A DNA stretch of 64,000 nt from Natrinema thermotolerans DSM 11552 (GCA_000337115.1 AOIR01000048.1:156019-220018); one strand, 5' to 3'. Shown: positions 1-8,688, numbered from the stretch's first letter. Made by a program: numbers and translations. Notes: generated from the letters alone by a model not told the origin.

Positions 1-441
1 CTGCGGCGACTCGCGACGAACCCCGTCCTCGTGACGCTGCTTGCCGGATTGACGATCGGTTCGCTCGGGCTCGGGGTGCCGTCACCCGTCGCCGTCGGTC
101 TCGACGCCGTCGGGTCGCTGGCGCTGCCCGTCGCGTTGCTCTGTGTTGGCGCATCGCTGGACATCGACCGGTCCTCGATCGACGCGGCCACGACCGCGGC
201 CGTCGTCGCCTGCAAGGTCGTGGTGATGCCGGCCCTCGCGTGGCTCGTCTTCTCCGCGCTGGCCGTCGACACCGCGACGTTTATCGCCAGCGTCGTGATG
301 CTCGGCACGCCGACGGCCGTCTCGACGTTCGTCTTCGCGAGCGAACTCGGCGGCGACCCGGAGTTCGCGTCGCTGAACGTCTTCGTCACGACGCTGTCCT
401 CGATCGCGACGCTGTTCGTCCTCATTACACTGGTCGGCTGA
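1..441 (+). CDS. AEC-family permease, C-terminal part (gene starts before the window)
   Basis: The reading frame is open from base 1 and ends at a TGA at 439-441, so only the last 146 residues are visible. They are hydrophobic, with about four membrane segments and short Gly/Pro-rich turns. The pattern (PVALLCVGASLDI, then VVMPALAWLVF, then VVMLGTPTAVSTFVFA) is that of the C-terminal half of auxin-efflux-carrier (AEC) transporters. Members export or import organic acids and related solutes across the cytoplasmic membrane, but the substrate here cannot be read from sequence. The final helix ends only a few residues before the stop, as is usual in the family. The family call is fairly sure; the transport role is inferred from the family. 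Confidence 0.8.
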   Translation: MRRLATNPVLVTLLAGLTIGSLGLGVPSPVAVGLDAVGSLALPVALLCVGASLDIDRSSIDAATTAAVVACKVVVMPALAWLVFSALAVDTATFIASVVMLGTPTAVSTFVFASELGGDPEFASLNVFVTTLSSIATLFVLITLVG

Positions 442-488
442 GTGACTGCGGGCGCTCCTTTGAGCAAGGATCACAAGCTGATGCCGCG

Positions 489-1241
489 TTACGGCGAAAA
501 GAAGCGTTTGAGCCGCCCGAGCAGACCGGGGGTGTCGTCGGACGCGTCGTCGCTTCCGCCGCCGTTTCCGTCGCGATCGACCGAGCCGGCGAGTGGGCCG
601 GCGTCGTCGGGCCAGTCGTCGTCCGCCGACCCCGACGCGGCCGTCGTCTCGAGGTCGTCCATCGAGAGATCGACATCGTCGATCTCGGGGGTCGATTCGC
701 GGCCTTCGCCGGCCTCGGCCGCGCGGACGTCCGCGCCGGTCACGTCACCCGCCTCGACGCGGGCCGCGAGGTCCTCGAGGTCAGCGTCGTCCGGGATCGA
801 AGCGGCAGCGTCGTCGATCGACGTCGGCTCCGACTCAGTGGCGTCCGCGGACGTGCTGTCGCGACCCTCGCCCGCACTCGGCTCCGGGGTCGGTTCGGCG
901 GCCGTGGAGTCGGCCGGAGCGGTGTCCGTTCGCGCCGACGACTGCTCGTCGTCGCCGTCGTCGGTCGCGGAATCGGTTGTCGGAACGTCGTCCTCGTCGA
1001 ACGCAGCCGTCACGGACTCGCTGGTTGCCGTGTCGTCGGCCTCGTCGCTCGAGCCGGCGTTCCCATCGCTCGAGTCGGGATCCGACCGGGTCGAATCCAG
1101 CGACTCGAGGATGTCGTCGACGCTTTCCTCGGAGACGACCCGCTGGGGACCGCCGCCGGGCTCTAAGGCGTCATCCGAGTCGGCGTCGGCCGCGTCCGTC
1201 TCGTCGGCCGTGGAGGGACCGGATTGTCGCTCGTCGCTCAT
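489..1241 (-). CDS. Acidic, low-complexity haloarchaeal protein of unknown function
   Basis: About 250 residues, overwhelmingly Asp, Glu, Ser, Ala and Thr, with no recognisable domain, signal peptide or membrane segment. The only non-acidic part is the extreme C-terminus, which ends in a short basic/hydrophobic motif (LLGRLKRFFSP) that could dock on a membrane or partner. I chose the ATG at 1239-1241 (MSDERQ) because the nine residues upstream of it in the same frame are not typical. The gene is convergent with the AEC permease and follows the BrkB-like gene on the same strand. The frame has strong haloarchaeal codon bias and a sensible acidic composition, so I regard it as real, but I cannot assign a function. 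Confidence 0.6.
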   Translation of the reverse strand: MSDERQSGPSTADETDAADADSDDALEPGGGPQRVVSEESVDDILESLDSTRSDPDSSDGNAGSSDEADDTATSESVTAAFDEDDVPTTDSATDDGDDEQSSARTDTAPADSTAAEPTPEPSAGEGRDSTSADATESEPTSIDDAAASIPDDADLEDLAARVEAGDVTGADVRAAEAGEGRESTPEIDDVDLSMDDLETTAASGSADDDWPDDAGPLAGSVDRDGNGGGSDDASDDTPGLLGRLKRFFSP

Positions 1242-1331
1242 GGTGGTGGCTGTCGCTGCCGACGACATAATCCTTCCCCTGTCGGTGGTCGAACGGCGGG
1301 TCCGTAGCTGTGTCCGGACGGCGGGGGCGAA

Positions 1332-2114
1332 TCACTCCGCGAGCGCCGGATTCGCCCGGACGACGTTGAGGACGGCCCCGATCAGAATGATGATGCCCGC
1401 GAAGTAGAGCCAGGTAACAAACAGCAACACGGCACCGAGTGCCCCGTAGGCCTCGTACTGGGCGGCGTTGGCCGCGTACAGCTGGAACCCGAACTGGAGG
1501 ATGGTCCACCCGACGGCGGCGAAGACCACGCCCGGCAGGATCTCGGCCACGTCGACGGGGATCGGCGGCAGGACGTAGTAGATCGGCAGGAAGACGAGGA
1601 TGAGCCCGGCAAGCAGGATGAGCCAGCCGAGGAAGTCGGCTAACGGCACGGTATCGGCGACGAGCCTGAGCGCTGCCCCGATCCCGATCATCAGCGCGAT
1701 CGCGCCCGCGCCCGCGACGAGTACCGTCAGTCCGTCCACGAGCTGTCCGACGAGGCTCTCCTCGGTGACCTCGTCGTAGACCTTGTCGAACGCGAGGCTC
1801 AGCCCTCGAAAGACCTTGAGCGCACCCCAGGCGGCGACGACGAGCGCGACGACGGTCGCCTCGGCCCGTCCCGATTCGGTCGTCAGGGCTTCGGTGACGA
1901 GGTCTTCGCCCGACGCCGGGAGGAAGTCCCCGGCGACAGTGATCAGCCGCTCGGCGGCCGCCTCGCCGCCCAGCAGCGAGCCGACGACGAGTGCGAGCAG
2001 GACCAGCGGGATCAGCGACACGAACGCGTAGTAAGCGAAGCCGGCCGCGAGAAAGGTTAGATCGCGGTCGCTCGCGGTCCGATAGATCGTCGTGACCGTC
2101 TCCGGAAGCTCCAT
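1332..2114 (-). CDS. YihY/BrkB-family inner membrane protein
   Basis: 260 residues with about six transmembrane helices. A short N-terminal cytosolic part is followed by the family hallmark in which a Tyr-rich first helix (LAAGFAYYAFVSLIPL) precedes the region with a conserved FDKVYDE-type motif. The family (formerly called ribonuclease BN, now YihY/BrkB) comprises membrane proteins of unsettled function. Length and topology match bacterial and archaeal homologues. It is monocistronic or paired with the acidic protein downstream on the same strand. The nuclease activity once attributed to the family is not supported by anything visible here. Confidence 0.85.
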   Translation of the reverse strand: MELPETVTTIYRTASDRDLTFLAAGFAYYAFVSLIPLVLLALVVGSLLGGEAAAERLITVAGDFLPASGEDLVTEALTTESGRAEATVVALVVAAWGALKVFRGLSLAFDKVYDEVTEESLVGQLVDGLTVLVAGAGAIALMIGIGAALRLVADTVPLADFLGWLILLAGLILVFLPIYYVLPPIPVDVAEILPGVVFAAVGWTILQFGFQLYAANAAQYEAYGALGAVLLFVTWLYFAGIIILIGAVLNVVRANPALAE

Positions 2115-2223
2115 ACAGTTCGTACGACGGTCAGGACTATGAACGTGTAAATCGTTCGCAGTTCCTGTCGTCCGGTATCGGGGAGAGCGGCAGCCGCCGA
2201 CCGACTCGTGCCCGTGGCGATGC

Positions 2224-2964
2224 TTACCACTCGCGACAGAAGTTCTGGCCGGCGTAGACTGCGCCGTCCTCGTCGATGTAGACGCCGACCCCCGCCCGAT
2301 CCCACGTTGGCGTCTCGCCCTCCTCGAGGATCGCCCGCCGGTGATCGGTGGAGTTCATCCACTGATCGACCAGACCGATCGCGAGGGCCTCGGCCGTTTC
2401 GTAGCGAACGACCCCGCCGGACGGTCGTTCGACGCGTCGATCGACCCAGGTCATGGCGATGTTCTCGCCGTAGGCCCGACAGTAGTCGTCGACGTCTCTG
2501 AAGCGGTCGTACGGCCCCTCGCCGTCGGGGTTCGTATGTGCGAAGTAGTCCCGCTGGCCCATGTCGCGAGTGTGTGCGCGAGCCACCGACGCGGCAGTCC
2601 CGTCCCACTCGAGGGGCTCGAGGCCGTGTTCGGCCCGCCGCTCGTTGATCTCGGCGTGGACGAAGTCCTCGACGGTCGGCGAGGTGATCGTCTCGACGTC
2701 GGTTTCGTACCGGGTCGTACCCGGGTCGTCGGGATCCGTTACCGGCGGATTGCGTTCGCCGGCCGGCGGCGGCTCGGAACTGGGCGCGGGCCCCTCGCCG
2801 AGGCCGAGCCCGTCGGTCACCTGCGGGGCGAACACGGCGGTTCCGACAGCGAGGGAGACGACGAGCGCGATCGCGACGAGGAGACTCAGGAGTCCCCGAA
2901 GCAGTGCCCGGTCGCACCGCCGGGCGCGGTCGTGTCCCGTTCCGTCGGACCGGCTTCCATCCAT
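2224..2964 (-). CDS. Membrane-anchored CAP (SCP/PR1) domain protein
   Basis: 246 residues. An N-terminal basic stretch is followed by one hydrophobic helix (about residues 24-48), so the protein is anchored or exported. After a Pro-rich linker comes a CAP domain, shown by EINERRAEHGLEPL, ARAHTRDMGQRDYFAHTNPDG and the core AYGENIAMTW, with the His and Glu residues that form the shallow CAP cavity. CAP proteins are extracellular and bind lipids or act on other surface polymers; the archaeal role is unknown. The start was taken at the ATG 2962-2964, which keeps the basic N-terminus before the helix. It lies between the BrkB-like gene and the lycopene-cyclase-domain gene, all on the same strand but separated by over 70 bp. 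Confidence 0.85.
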   Translation of the reverse strand: MDGSRSDGTGHDRARRCDRALLRGLLSLLVAIALVVSLAVGTAVFAPQVTDGLGLGEGPAPSSEPPPAGERNPPVTDPDDPGTTRYETDVETITSPTVEDFVHAEINERRAEHGLEPLEWDGTAASVARAHTRDMGQRDYFAHTNPDGEGPYDRFRDVDDYCRAYGENIAMTWVDRRVERPSGGVVRYETAEALAIGLVDQWMNSTDHRRAILEEGETPTWDRAGVGVYIDEDGAVYAGQNFCREW

Positions 2965-3036
2965 CGGATCGACCGTCGACTCGCCGGTACAAGAGCGTCG
3001 GGACGGACTACAGCGAGTGAGAGCGGTAGGGACCGA

Positions 3037-3363
3037 TTACGGGTCCGTGACCGCGACCCCGTCCGCCCCGTCGCCGAAGATCGTCTCGTGCATGCCGATC
3101 ACGAGACCGGGGACGACCGCCATGAACAGGTGTTCCTCGAGCGGGATGCCGGCGACGTCGATCCCAGTCCGGAGTTTGATATCGAAGACGCCGACGGCGA
3201 GGGTATACCGGTCCCAGACGTAGGCGATGGGGTACAGCGCGAGGATGGTCACGGCGGCCTTCCGAACGGCGTTTGCACGACGCAACAGGAGCGCGGCGAC
3301 GATCCCCCAGACGAGTTCGGTCACGAGGTAGGTGTAGCGTCCGAAGACGCTGATGTCGAACAT
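3037..3363 (-). CDS. Lycopene cyclase domain protein (half-size, CrtY-like)
   Basis: 108 residues with three predicted membrane helices and the heterodimeric/fungal-type lycopene cyclase signature PLEEHLFM (classically PxEE near a membrane helix). Full archaeal lycopene beta-cyclases carry two such units (about 230-240 residues); this protein has one, so it may act as a homodimer or on another isoprenoid. The start at ATG 3361-3363 is chosen because a TATA-like element (TTTTTATA on the minus strand, about 3384-3391) lies 24-28 bp upstream, as for a leaderless haloarchaeal transcript. A longer frame upstream exists but would run through that promoter. It is divergent from the CBS-domain gene. 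Confidence 0.75.
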   Translation of the reverse strand: MFDISVFGRYTYLVTELVWGIVAALLLRRANAVRKAAVTILALYPIAYVWDRYTLAVGVFDIKLRTGIDVAGIPLEEHLFMAVVPGLVIGMHETIFGDGADGVAVTDP

Positions 3364-3467
3364 CGACGGCCATTCAACGGCCAGTATAAAAACACCCGGG
3401 CTGGATCCACCCGGATAAAACGGGCAGTATCTTAAATACCCCGGCGGCACTACGTTCACGTAGAAGG
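3364..3467. promoter_or_regulatory. Divergent promoter region between the cyclase-domain and CBS genes
   Basis: The 104 bp carry two opposed TATA-like boxes. TTTTTATA on the minus strand is near 3384-3391 for the lycopene-cyclase-domain gene. CTTAAATA on the plus strand at 3431-3438 is about 30 bp upstream of the CBS-protein ATG at 3468. Spacings fit leaderless or nearly leaderless transcripts in both directions. Confidence 0.6.
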
Positions 3468-4625
3468 ATGAATATCGCTGATATCGCCACCACGGAGTTC
3501 ATCGAAGTCGACGTCGGGACGCGAATGGGGAAAGTCCGGTCCATGTTCGAGGACGGCAACCCCAAGGGAATTATCGTCATGAACGACGGGGACTACGAGG
3601 GGGTCATCAGCGAGCGGGAGATCCTCCAGTCCCACGTCGAGGACGACGCCAAGGTGGCGGCACTCACGAAGCCCAGTCGGAGTACGCCATCGCCCAAGGT
3701 CGACCGCCAGGAAGACGTCCGGGAGACCGCCCGCGTCCTCGTCGAGAGCAACGCGAAGGTCGCGCCGGTCTTCGAGAACGGCGAGCTGTGGGGGGTCATC
3801 ACCGACGACGCGATCCTCGAGGCAGTACTGGAGAACCTCGACGCGCTGACCGTCGAGGACATCTACACCGCCGACCCGGTCACGGTCACCGAGGACGACG
3901 GGATCGGCAAGGCGATCAATCTCCTGCGCGAACACGGCATCTCCCGCCTGCCCGTGATGAACGAGAACGGCTTCCTCGCTGGGGTCGTCACGACCCACGA
4001 CATCGCCGACTTCGTCATCCGGGAGAACCACACGACGACGACGGGCGATCGGGTCGGCGACTCCGATCGGTTGCTCGACGTGCCGGTCTACGACATCATG
4101 ACCAGCCCCGTCGAGACGACCACGCTGGACACGACCGCGGAGGCGGCCGTCGAGCGGATGCTGGGCAACGACTACGCGGGGCTGATGGTCACGCCGGCCG
4201 ACGACGACCGGGTCGTCATCGGCGTCATCACCAAGACCGACGTCCTGCGGGCGCTGACCTTCACCGAGGAGGAACACATGGACGTCCAGATCACCAACAT
4301 CTCGATGCTTGATACCATCACTCGAGAAGGGATCGTCGAGAACATCGAGGACGTCGTCGACAAGTACCAGGACATGCAGGTGATGCACGCCCACGTTCGA
4401 TTCAAGGAACACCAAGAGCGACTCCGCGGCACGCCGCTCGTGCAGTCACAGATCCGACTGCGTACTAACAAGGGCCAAGTCGCCGGCACCGGTGAGGGCT
4501 ACGGCTCGGAGAACGCCTTCCGCGTCGCGCTCGATAAACTCGAGCGCAACGTCCTCGAACTCAAGGGCGTCACCAGCGACGAGGAGTACCGCGGCCAGCT
4601 CCTGCGGAAACTCAACGAACTGTAG
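3468..4625 (+). CDS. Four-CBS-domain protein with a ribosome-hibernation-like C-terminal domain
   Basis: 385 residues. Four CBS motifs in tandem occupy roughly residues 1-275 (for example GIIVMNDGDYEGVISERE, APVFENGELWGVIT, LPVMNENGFLAGVVTTHD, and DDRVVIGVITKTDVLRAL), which form two Bateman modules that bind adenine nucleotides. The last 100 residues differ: an alternating strand pattern (MQVMHAHVRFKEHQ, then QIRLRTNKGQVAGTGEG) followed by a helix (ENAFRVALDKLERNVLEL), reminiscent of the HPF/RaiA (S30AE) fold. If right, it would couple nucleotide sensing to ribosome inactivation. The CBS part is certain; the tail assignment is my structural inference. It is convergent with radB. Confidence 0.85.
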   Translation: MNIADIATTEFIEVDVGTRMGKVRSMFEDGNPKGIIVMNDGDYEGVISEREILQSHVEDDAKVAALTKPSRSTPSPKVDRQEDVRETARVLVESNAKVAPVFENGELWGVITDDAILEAVLENLDALTVEDIYTADPVTVTEDDGIGKAINLLREHGISRLPVMNENGFLAGVVTTHDIADFVIRENHTTTTGDRVGDSDRLLDVPVYDIMTSPVETTTLDTTAEAAVERMLGNDYAGLMVTPADDDRVVIGVITKTDVLRALTFTEEEHMDVQITNISMLDTITREGIVENIEDVVDKYQDMQVMHAHVRFKEHQERLRGTPLVQSQIRLRTNKGQVAGTGEGYGSENAFRVALDKLERNVLELKGVTSDEEYRGQLLRKLNEL

Positions 4626-4693
4626 CGTCGACGTCGACCCCGGGTTCGTTTTTCCAACTCCGGACTGGACACCGGCCCCCGGCCGGAGACGGC

Positions 4694-5401
4694 TCAGTGT
4701 CGGGCCGACTCCTCGCCGCCCTCGAGCCCCCGATCCGTAATCCGGAACTGAACCGACTCGCCGGCCGGCTTCGAGCGGTGTTTCTCCAGCGTCGCGCGTC
4801 GGTTCCCGCCCCGGAACCGCTCCAAGCGGACGACGGTCCCGGTCCAGTGTTCTAACGTGTTGCCGCCCAGCCCACGGGTCCGGTCCGAGTCCGGGTCCGA
4901 AAAGACCTGATTCGTCAGCACGACCGCGAGATCGTGTTTGCGCGCGAGCGAGAGCAGGTGGGTCACCTGTCGGGTGACGCTTCGCAGCGCTTCCCCCTCG
5001 TCGCCGTCGGCGGTCCGCTCGAGCCGGTAAAAGCCCGTCGCGCTATCGAGGACGATCAACTCGGCGCGCTCGGCGAACCCCTCGGCGTCGCGGACGGCCT
5101 CGGCCTGTTCCTCGAAATCGACGGCGTCTTCGATGACGATCCGCGAGGCGACGGCCTCGAGGTCTTCCCCGTCGACGCTTCCCTCGAGCAACTGCTGGAA
5201 GCGGTCGACCGAGACGCCTTCGGTATCGATGTAGACGACGGTCCCCCCGTCGACGGCCGTCTGGACGGCGGCAGACAGCGCGAGGTTCGTCTTCCCGGCC
5301 GCCGGCGGGCCGTACAACTGTGTGACGGTCCCGCGTTCGAACCCCCCGTCGAGCAACTCGTCGACCGGGCCACAGCCGGTCGGGATCGCCTCGTCGGTCA
5401 C
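4694..5401 (-). CDS. radB: DNA repair and recombination protein RadB
   Basis: 235 residues, a RecA/RadA paralogue lacking the N-terminal helix-hairpin-helix domain of RadA. It begins IPTGCGPVDELLDGGFERG. The Walker A motif GPPAAGKT is near residues 31-38 and the Walker B region (AELIVLDSATGFYRL) near residues 115-130. The size matches archaeal RadB (about 220-240 residues). Genetic work in Haloferax volcanii shows that RadB helps RadA-dependent recombination. The start at ATG 5399-5401 immediately precedes the conserved first strand. It is convergent with the CBS gene and divergent from the RNase H-fold gene at 5577, which may be functionally linked. Confidence 0.95.
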   Translation of the reverse strand: MTDEAIPTGCGPVDELLDGGFERGTVTQLYGPPAAGKTNLALSAAVQTAVDGGTVVYIDTEGVSVDRFQQLLEGSVDGEDLEAVASRIVIEDAVDFEEQAEAVRDAEGFAERAELIVLDSATGFYRLERTADGDEGEALRSVTRQVTHLLSLARKHDLAVVLTNQVFSDPDSDRTRGLGGNTLEHWTGTVVRLERFRGGNRRATLEKHRSKPAGESVQFRITDRGLEGGEESARH

Positions 5402-5576
5402 GGTTCGAGTTGACTGGGGACGCGCAAAAAGGCCCCGGAACGGCCGGGGCGGGACTTCGCCCCCGCCTCGCGGGCGATCGTGGCCCGATACTGTCGGCGC
5501 TCGCGACTCCGACCGCTCGTCTCGACGATGGAATCCGTTCGCGTACGTTTATCTCCGATGGGGGCGAAAGTCGCCC

Positions 5577-6368
5577 GTGATCGTCGTCGCTACGGCGGAC
5601 TTCGAGGTGTACCACGGTGTCGTCAACGAACTTCGCGACCGCGGAACGACGTTTACGACCATCGAACTCGATGAAGAGCTACCGGACCGGGCGGCCGTCG
5701 TCATCACCGACGGGGACAACGCCGACGCCTTCGCGAACGCGACGACCGTCGTCGCCGATCCAGACGACCCCCGGCGCGCGGTCGACCGGGCGCTGGCGGC
5801 CGTCCGCGGCGACGGCGGTCGGACGATCATCGGCGTCGATCCCGGTCGTAAACCCGGCATCGCCGTCCTCACCGGCGAGACGGTCGTCGCCGCCTTTCAG
5901 GTCCCGCTCTCCGACGCCGTCGACGTGATCGAACGCGAGGCCAGCGACGCGCCCTCGCCGGTCGTCCGGATCGGCGACGGCTCCCGCCTCGAGGGCGCGA
6001 AACTCGTCACCGACCTCGAGGATGTCCGGGTCGAACTCGTCGACGAGACGGGGACGACCCCCTATCTGGGCACTGGCTCGCGGGGGATGGGCGACGTACT
6101 GGCCGCGGTCAACATCGCTCGCCTCGAGGGAGAGGTCGTCGACGCCCGCGAGATCGAGCCGACGGAAGGGGAGATTCAGGTCATCAAGGACCGCTCGCGC
6201 GAGCGAAGCGAACACAACCGGGCGATCGACGAGGCACTGGCCCGGCGGGTCGCCGCCGGCGAGTTGACGATCGACGAGGCGCTCGCGGAACACCGCAACG
6301 ATGGAACTGGCTCGGAAACCGAGTCGCGCGAGACGGACGACACCGACGGCTCGGAGCCGTCGTCGTAG
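5577..6368 (+). CDS. RNase H-fold (RuvC/YqgF-like) protein beside radB, GTG start
   Basis: 263 residues from a GTG at 5577-5579. I chose this start because a TATA-like CGTTTATC lies at about 5546-5553 and the protein then begins directly with a beta strand (VIVVATADFEVYHG). Residues 1-80 form a small alpha/beta domain. Residues 82-180 follow the RuvC/YqgF order: strand IIGVDPGRKPGIAVL with Asp88, strand VRVELVDETG with Asp156/Glu157, and helix MGDVLAAVNIA with Asp173. This D-E-D spacing is that of Holliday-junction resolvase-type nucleases. The C-terminal 60 residues are charged, with a Ser/Glu/Asp-rich tail. Sharing an intergenic region with radB fits a recombination role. The nuclease function is inferred, not known. 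Confidence 0.75.
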   Translation: MIVVATADFEVYHGVVNELRDRGTTFTTIELDEELPDRAAVVITDGDNADAFANATTVVADPDDPRRAVDRALAAVRGDGGRTIIGVDPGRKPGIAVLTGETVVAAFQVPLSDAVDVIEREASDAPSPVVRIGDGSRLEGAKLVTDLEDVRVELVDETGTTPYLGTGSRGMGDVLAAVNIARLEGEVVDAREIEPTEGEIQVIKDRSRERSEHNRAIDEALARRVAAGELTIDEALAEHRNDGTGSETESRETDDTDGSEPSS

Positions 6369-6444
6369 CGTCGGAAAACCGGACAAAAGAAACGGATACG
6401 TCGGTCACTGCGGTCGAAAACCGACCGTGTGACGGATCGATAGG

Positions 6445-8007
6445 TTACGCGCCGACCCAGGTGTTCGTCGAGGCGACCGACGTGAGCTGGACGTTCTCGT
6501 TCTCCTGCATGCTGATCTGTGAACTCCCGGCGCTGCCGCCGTCTTCGGCGACTGCGATGGAGCTGTGCTGTTCGTTCAGGTTCTGCTGCGTGATGATCTG
6601 TTGCTGGGCGATCGCGGCGCTTGCCTCCTGCTCGACGTCGTTCGTCTGCGTGGCGTTCCCGGCGTAGTCGTACGACGTGCCGGGGGCCATGCCCGCGTTC
6701 CCGTCGACCGTGACGGTCATACTCGAGGTCCGAGTGACGTCGTCGGAGACGTAGCCCGGGCTCGCGTAGACGTTGAGCGCGTCGGCATAGGCGACCTGTG
6801 CGTTGTAGTTCTGCTGGTAGGCGAGCTGGATCGCGGTGGCCTCACTGCCGTTCTCCGCGAGTGCCATCGCGGTGTTCTGGAAGTTGATGTTCTGTTGTTC
6901 GACTGCCTGTTCTTGGGCAATACCCGCGGTAGCGGTCTGTTCGGTGTCGTCGACGCCATCTACCTTGTCCTTCTTGTCGGGCTTGTGTGCGTCAGTCGTG
7001 GTCGAGAGGACGTCGCCGTCGACATTGCCGGCGGTGGCGACGTTCATCCCGAGGGACGAGACCATCAGGTTCGAGGCGGTTGCGCTACCGAACTGCTCGT
7101 TGAGGTTGCTCTGGTCGGTGAACTGAATCGCCGTGGCAGTGCTGTTTTCGCCGATCGCGATGGCAACCGCACCGCCCTGTTCGTTGACGTTCTGCTGGGC
7201 GACGTCTTGTGACTGATTGACGAGTGCTTCGGCACTCTGGCCGACACCGGGACCGTCGTCGCCGGATTTGTCCTTCGCGTGTCCGAACTCGCCGTCACCG
7301 AGGTAGACGTTCGAGGCGTTGGCCATGCCCTCCTGGAGGTTCTCGTTGCGCTGGTAGGACTGCTGGAGCGCGGTCGCCTCGCTGTCGTTCATCGCGTACG
7401 CGAACGCGGTACTCTGGTTGTTGTAGTTGACCTGACCGACCGTCTGGGACTGGGTCACGCCGGCGATGGCTTCCTGGGTGACCGTCTCGTCGTCGCCCTT
7501 CTCGTCTTTGATGCCCCAGCCGTCGAACTGCTGGTCGCCGCCGTTACCGATGATGATGTTGACCTCGCCGACGTTTTCGAACTGCGTCTGTGCGGTTCGA
7601 ACCTCGACGTTGCCGGCCGTTGCCTCACCGGTCTGGACGTTGTCGTTCTGCTGGTTGGCCTCCTGGACGGCCGTCGCCTGGCCGCCGTCGATCGAGACCG
7701 ACACCGCCGATCCCTGTTCGTTGATGTTGACTTGATCGACGTCTTGGTGCTGGATGACTTCGGCGGCCGAGCTGCTCGTCCCGTCCGCGTGTTGCTCGAC
7801 GTACTCCTCGAGGGACATGTCGCCGAGGTCAGCGCCGAAGACCAGATACAGCTCTTCGCCGTCCTCGAGCGTGTGTATCGTGTCACTATTCGCTGCGGCG
7901 TCCCCGCCTGCGGTAGCCGCCGGGACGGCCGCTACCATCGACAGGGCCACCATACAGGCCATAAGAAAAGTCGTAGTTCGTGATCGTCTCGTCGTGTCGG
8001 TTGTCAT
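6445..8007 (-). CDS. Large secreted Gln/Asn-rich repeat protein with curlin-like periodicity
   Basis: 520 residues. It begins with a Sec-type signal peptide (basic TTRRSRTTTF, hydrophobic FLMACMVALSMVAAVPA, Ala-rich cleavage region). The mature part has five repeats of about 75-100 residues. Each has the core QxQxVxQxNxNxQxxAxAxAxxxxxATAxQxxxQxNxNxQ, for example VDQVNINEQGSAVSVSID and VEQQNINFQNTAMALA. Repeats are separated by Gly/Asp-rich spacers. Alternating Gln/Asn and small residues suggest stacked beta strands (beta-solenoid or amyloid), as in curlin repeats. There is no C-terminal anchor. It heads a cluster with the two small proteins at 8689 and 9682. The function is unknown; an extracellular fibre or matrix protein is my inference. 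Confidence 0.8.
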   Translation of the reverse strand: MTTDTTRRSRTTTFLMACMVALSMVAAVPAATAGGDAAANSDTIHTLEDGEELYLVFGADLGDMSLEEYVEQHADGTSSSAAEVIQHQDVDQVNINEQGSAVSVSIDGGQATAVQEANQQNDNVQTGEATAGNVEVRTAQTQFENVGEVNIIIGNGGDQQFDGWGIKDEKGDDETVTQEAIAGVTQSQTVGQVNYNNQSTAFAYAMNDSEATALQQSYQRNENLQEGMANASNVYLGDGEFGHAKDKSGDDGPGVGQSAEALVNQSQDVAQQNVNEQGGAVAIAIGENSTATAIQFTDQSNLNEQFGSATASNLMVSSLGMNVATAGNVDGDVLSTTTDAHKPDKKDKVDGVDDTEQTATAGIAQEQAVEQQNINFQNTAMALAENGSEATAIQLAYQQNYNAQVAYADALNVYASPGYVSDDVTRTSSMTVTVDGNAGMAPGTSYDYAGNATQTNDVEQEASAAIAQQQIITQQNLNEQHSSIAVAEDGGSAGSSQISMQENENVQLTSVASTNTWVGA

Positions 8008-8688
8008 TGATCGTTTGATTTGAGTCGTGATTGTGGTTTCTTGCTAGGACTGTGCGTCGCAAACCCTCCTATCCCGATTACAGACTTTGTTATCTGTATA
8101 TTTCCGCGCCGAAGAAGGCTGATACCGGATTGAAGGGGAATGCTTACGCGGAATTCCCGGAACGCGATCGTCAGAGCAATCGTCGGCGGTCGACCGATAC
8201 CGAAGACCCGCTGTACCGGATCACAGCCCTCGGAACATCGTCTCTCCGAGATTCCCGTAACGATGAGACGGTCACGAGTAATCGAATCGTAACTCGAGTA
8301 GCTGTTACGTAGCGGAAAGTCCGGATTAGAGCGGCCGAAATAGCGACATACCGGCCGTATATCGATGTTTCTCTATAGAACCGACGGCTATCATCGCGGA
8401 CTATCCGTTCCGTACGGACCCCGTACGCGCCCGTTGATTTCGAATCGCATGCTTACACCGAAACGATCGATCAATCCGAGATAGGAACTGAAACGGTACG
8501 ATCAACCGTTGCTATGGATCGAAACCGTTCCCCCCCTTCATATGAATCTCCGATGTGGGCCTTAGTCGGGAGACACGCAGCGAGCGGGTGGCCACAGGCG
8601 ATGAGCCGATAGCAGCCGGAGCCGACGAGCGGTAGCTATCGGTCGTACGGCGGCCCCGGGCGCGTTCGTGTCTCCTGGAACGATAGAC
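8008..8688. promoter_or_regulatory. 681-bp intergenic region between divergent Q/N-repeat genes
   Basis: I find no convincing gene here; a 93-codon frame on the plus strand (8031-8312) has an unbiased composition. The left side holds the minus-strand promoter, with TATA-like AAATATAC at about 8097-8104, some 90 bp upstream of the 8007 start. The right side holds the palindrome TTCATATGAA at 8538-8547, about 140-150 bp upstream of the 8689 start, and TCCGTACGGA near 8410. Local A+T is higher than in flanking genes. The length suggests regulated, possibly UTR-containing transcripts. Confidence 0.5.

Noticed and set aside
240..1166. Long plus-strand frames opposite the acidic protein
   Set aside because: Arg-rich and without motifs, while the minus-strand frame has the acidic composition of haloarchaeal proteins.
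8031..8312. 93-codon frame upstream of the Q/N genes
   Set aside because: No codon bias, basic and Ser/Thr-mixed composition, and it overlaps the minus-strand promoter.
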